From: Pelagibius sp037652055
Lineage (GTDB): Bacteria > Pseudomonadota > Alphaproteobacteria > Kiloniellales > Kiloniellaceae
DNA length: 64,000 nt
Direction of reading: 5' to 3'
NCBI RefSeq assembly: GCF_037652055.1
Contig: NZ_JBBKAH010000003.1
Coordinates: forward strand, 558,001-622,000
The translations under genes were made by a program, and so were the position numbers. Each line of letters opens with the position of its first letter. The stretch's first letter is position 1. A model generated the notes under the pieces. It did not search any database. It was not told the origin of the DNA and saw only the letters and a list, made by a program, of their open reading frames with translations. Shown piece after piece: positions 63,383 through 64,000 of this stretch.

Positions 63383-64000
63383 ATGCGCATCCGCAAGACG
63401 ATGAAGCTCGCCGTCTCGGCGCTGACGGTCGGGGCCGTGATGGCTCTCGGCGTCGCCGGCGATGCCGAGGCCCAGGACAAGACCGTCCGCTGGAACCTGG
63501 CGAGCGCTTACGGCAGCAAGCTGAAGCAACTCGGCACCCTCGGCGTGCGTCTCGCCGACCATATGGAGACGGTTTCCGGCGGCTCACTGCAGTTCAAGCT
63601 CTACGAGCCCGGCGCCCTGGTGCCGGCACTCGAGATGTTCGATGCCATCTCCGCCGGCTCGGTCGACGCCGGCTGGTCGACGCCCGGCTACTGGACCGGC
63701 AAGGACGAGACCTTCGCCCTCTTCGCCGCCGTGCCTTTCGGCCCGCGCGCGGGCGAGTACCTGGGCTGGTATTACCATGGCGGCGGCAAGGAGCTCTTCG
63801 ACGAGCTCTACGCCCAGTACAACATCAAAGGTGTGATGTGCGGCGTCATCGCGCCGGAGGCTTCCGGCTGGTTCCGCAAGGAGATCAACAGCATCGACGA
63901 CCTCAAAGGCCTGAAGATGCGTTTCTTCGGCCTCGGCGCCAAGGTGATGGAGAAGATGGGCGTCTCGACGCAGCTGCTCGCCGGCGGCGACATCTTCCCG
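63383..64000 (+). CDS. TRAP transporter substrate-binding protein DctP (5' part)
   Basis: First 206 codons of a periplasmic TRAP binding protein; the 3' end is outside the window. A signal peptide (KLAVSALTVGAVMALGVAGDAEAQ) precedes the mature start KTVRWNLASAYGSKLKQLG. YEPGALVPALEMFDAISAGSVD and MRFFGLGAKVMEKMG are typical. GGGAGGA precedes ATG 63383; an in-frame ATG at 63332 (AAGGGGGA upstream) would add 17 residues before the signal. A small hairpin (63335-63355) is in the leader. The substrate is not clear. Confidence 0.9.
   Translation, partial: MRIRKTMKLAVSALTVGAVMALGVAGDAEAQDKTVRWNLASAYGSKLKQLGTLGVRLADHMETVSGGSLQFKLYEPGALVPALEMFDAISAGSVDAGWSTPGYWTGKDETFALFAAVPFGPRAGEYLGWYYHGGGKELFDELYAQYNIKGVMCGVIAPEASGWFRKEINSIDDLKGLKMRFFGLGAKVMEKMGVSTQLLAGGDIFP

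Overview
The window is high-GC, densely coded chromosomal DNA. It is most consistent with a free-living alphaproteobacterium of the Rhodospirillales type. The basis is gene family content (ScfR-like regulator, MeaB, pyruvate phosphate dikinase, two-subunit glycyl-tRNA synthetase, TRAP/TAXI transport, Liv-type ABC uptake) and palindromic intergenic repeats of the 'gtcatcccgg' type. I could not run a taxonomic search. No phage, insertion sequence or CRISPR array was seen.

Layout. 1-1433: end of a TRAP transporter membrane subunit plus uronate dehydrogenase (sugar-acid catabolism). 1582-5004: a hypothetical, an EamA exporter, and two secreted proteins sharing a ~60-residue domain. 5152-9416: PaaG-like hydratase, an unknown duplicated protein with a peroxiredoxin behind a possible Fur box, and a phosphotransferase/ATPase fusion. 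9889-11403: an RTX calcium-binding protein. 11622-12874 (minus): trans-3-hydroxy-L-proline dehydratase with a small lipoprotein. 13123-18275 (minus): a complete Liv-type ABC operon, divergent from an ScfR-like regulator (18510-20096). 20242-22918: response regulator, PLDc_N peptide, Dps, DUF2383-like protein, lipid kinase. 22925-28310 (minus): acyl-CoA operon with thiolase, acyl-CoA ligase, two adjacent DUF296 proteins, AcuI-like reductase and methyltransferase. 28588-34521: LpxR-like lipid A deacylase, a periplasmic helical-repeat protein, a LuxR regulator and a GT-C glycosyltransferase. 34671-39941: dihydroorotase and three glycosyltransferases with a membrane protein. 40083-45159: YgfZ, MeaB, Hsp20, small proteins, methyltransferase, lysozyme-like protein. 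45244-53532 (minus): ppdK, glyS, glyQ, zinc-ribbon peptide, S49 protease, TrmN6-like methyltransferase, DUF2007. 53784-54851: polyprenyl diphosphate synthase.

The most unusual stretch is 54868-55610. A small HTH gene is followed upstream by an AT-richer, gene-free region with four evenly phased copies of a GGNCATNATGNCC-like palindrome (a fifth overlaps the gene's 3' end). Beyond them lies a strong promoter and, about 140 bp later, a perfect intrinsic terminator with no ATG or GTG codon between. I read this as a self-regulated HTH repressor next to an undescribed small RNA gene.

56343-61525 is a second interesting unit: a rhodanese lacking its catalytic cysteine, a membrane histidine kinase, a cytochrome b561/ethylbenzene-dehydrogenase-like fusion and a 2Fe-2S flavoprotein reductase, all on the plus strand. 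The window closes with tRNA-Pro(CGG), a TAXI binding protein and the start of a TRAP DctP binding protein.
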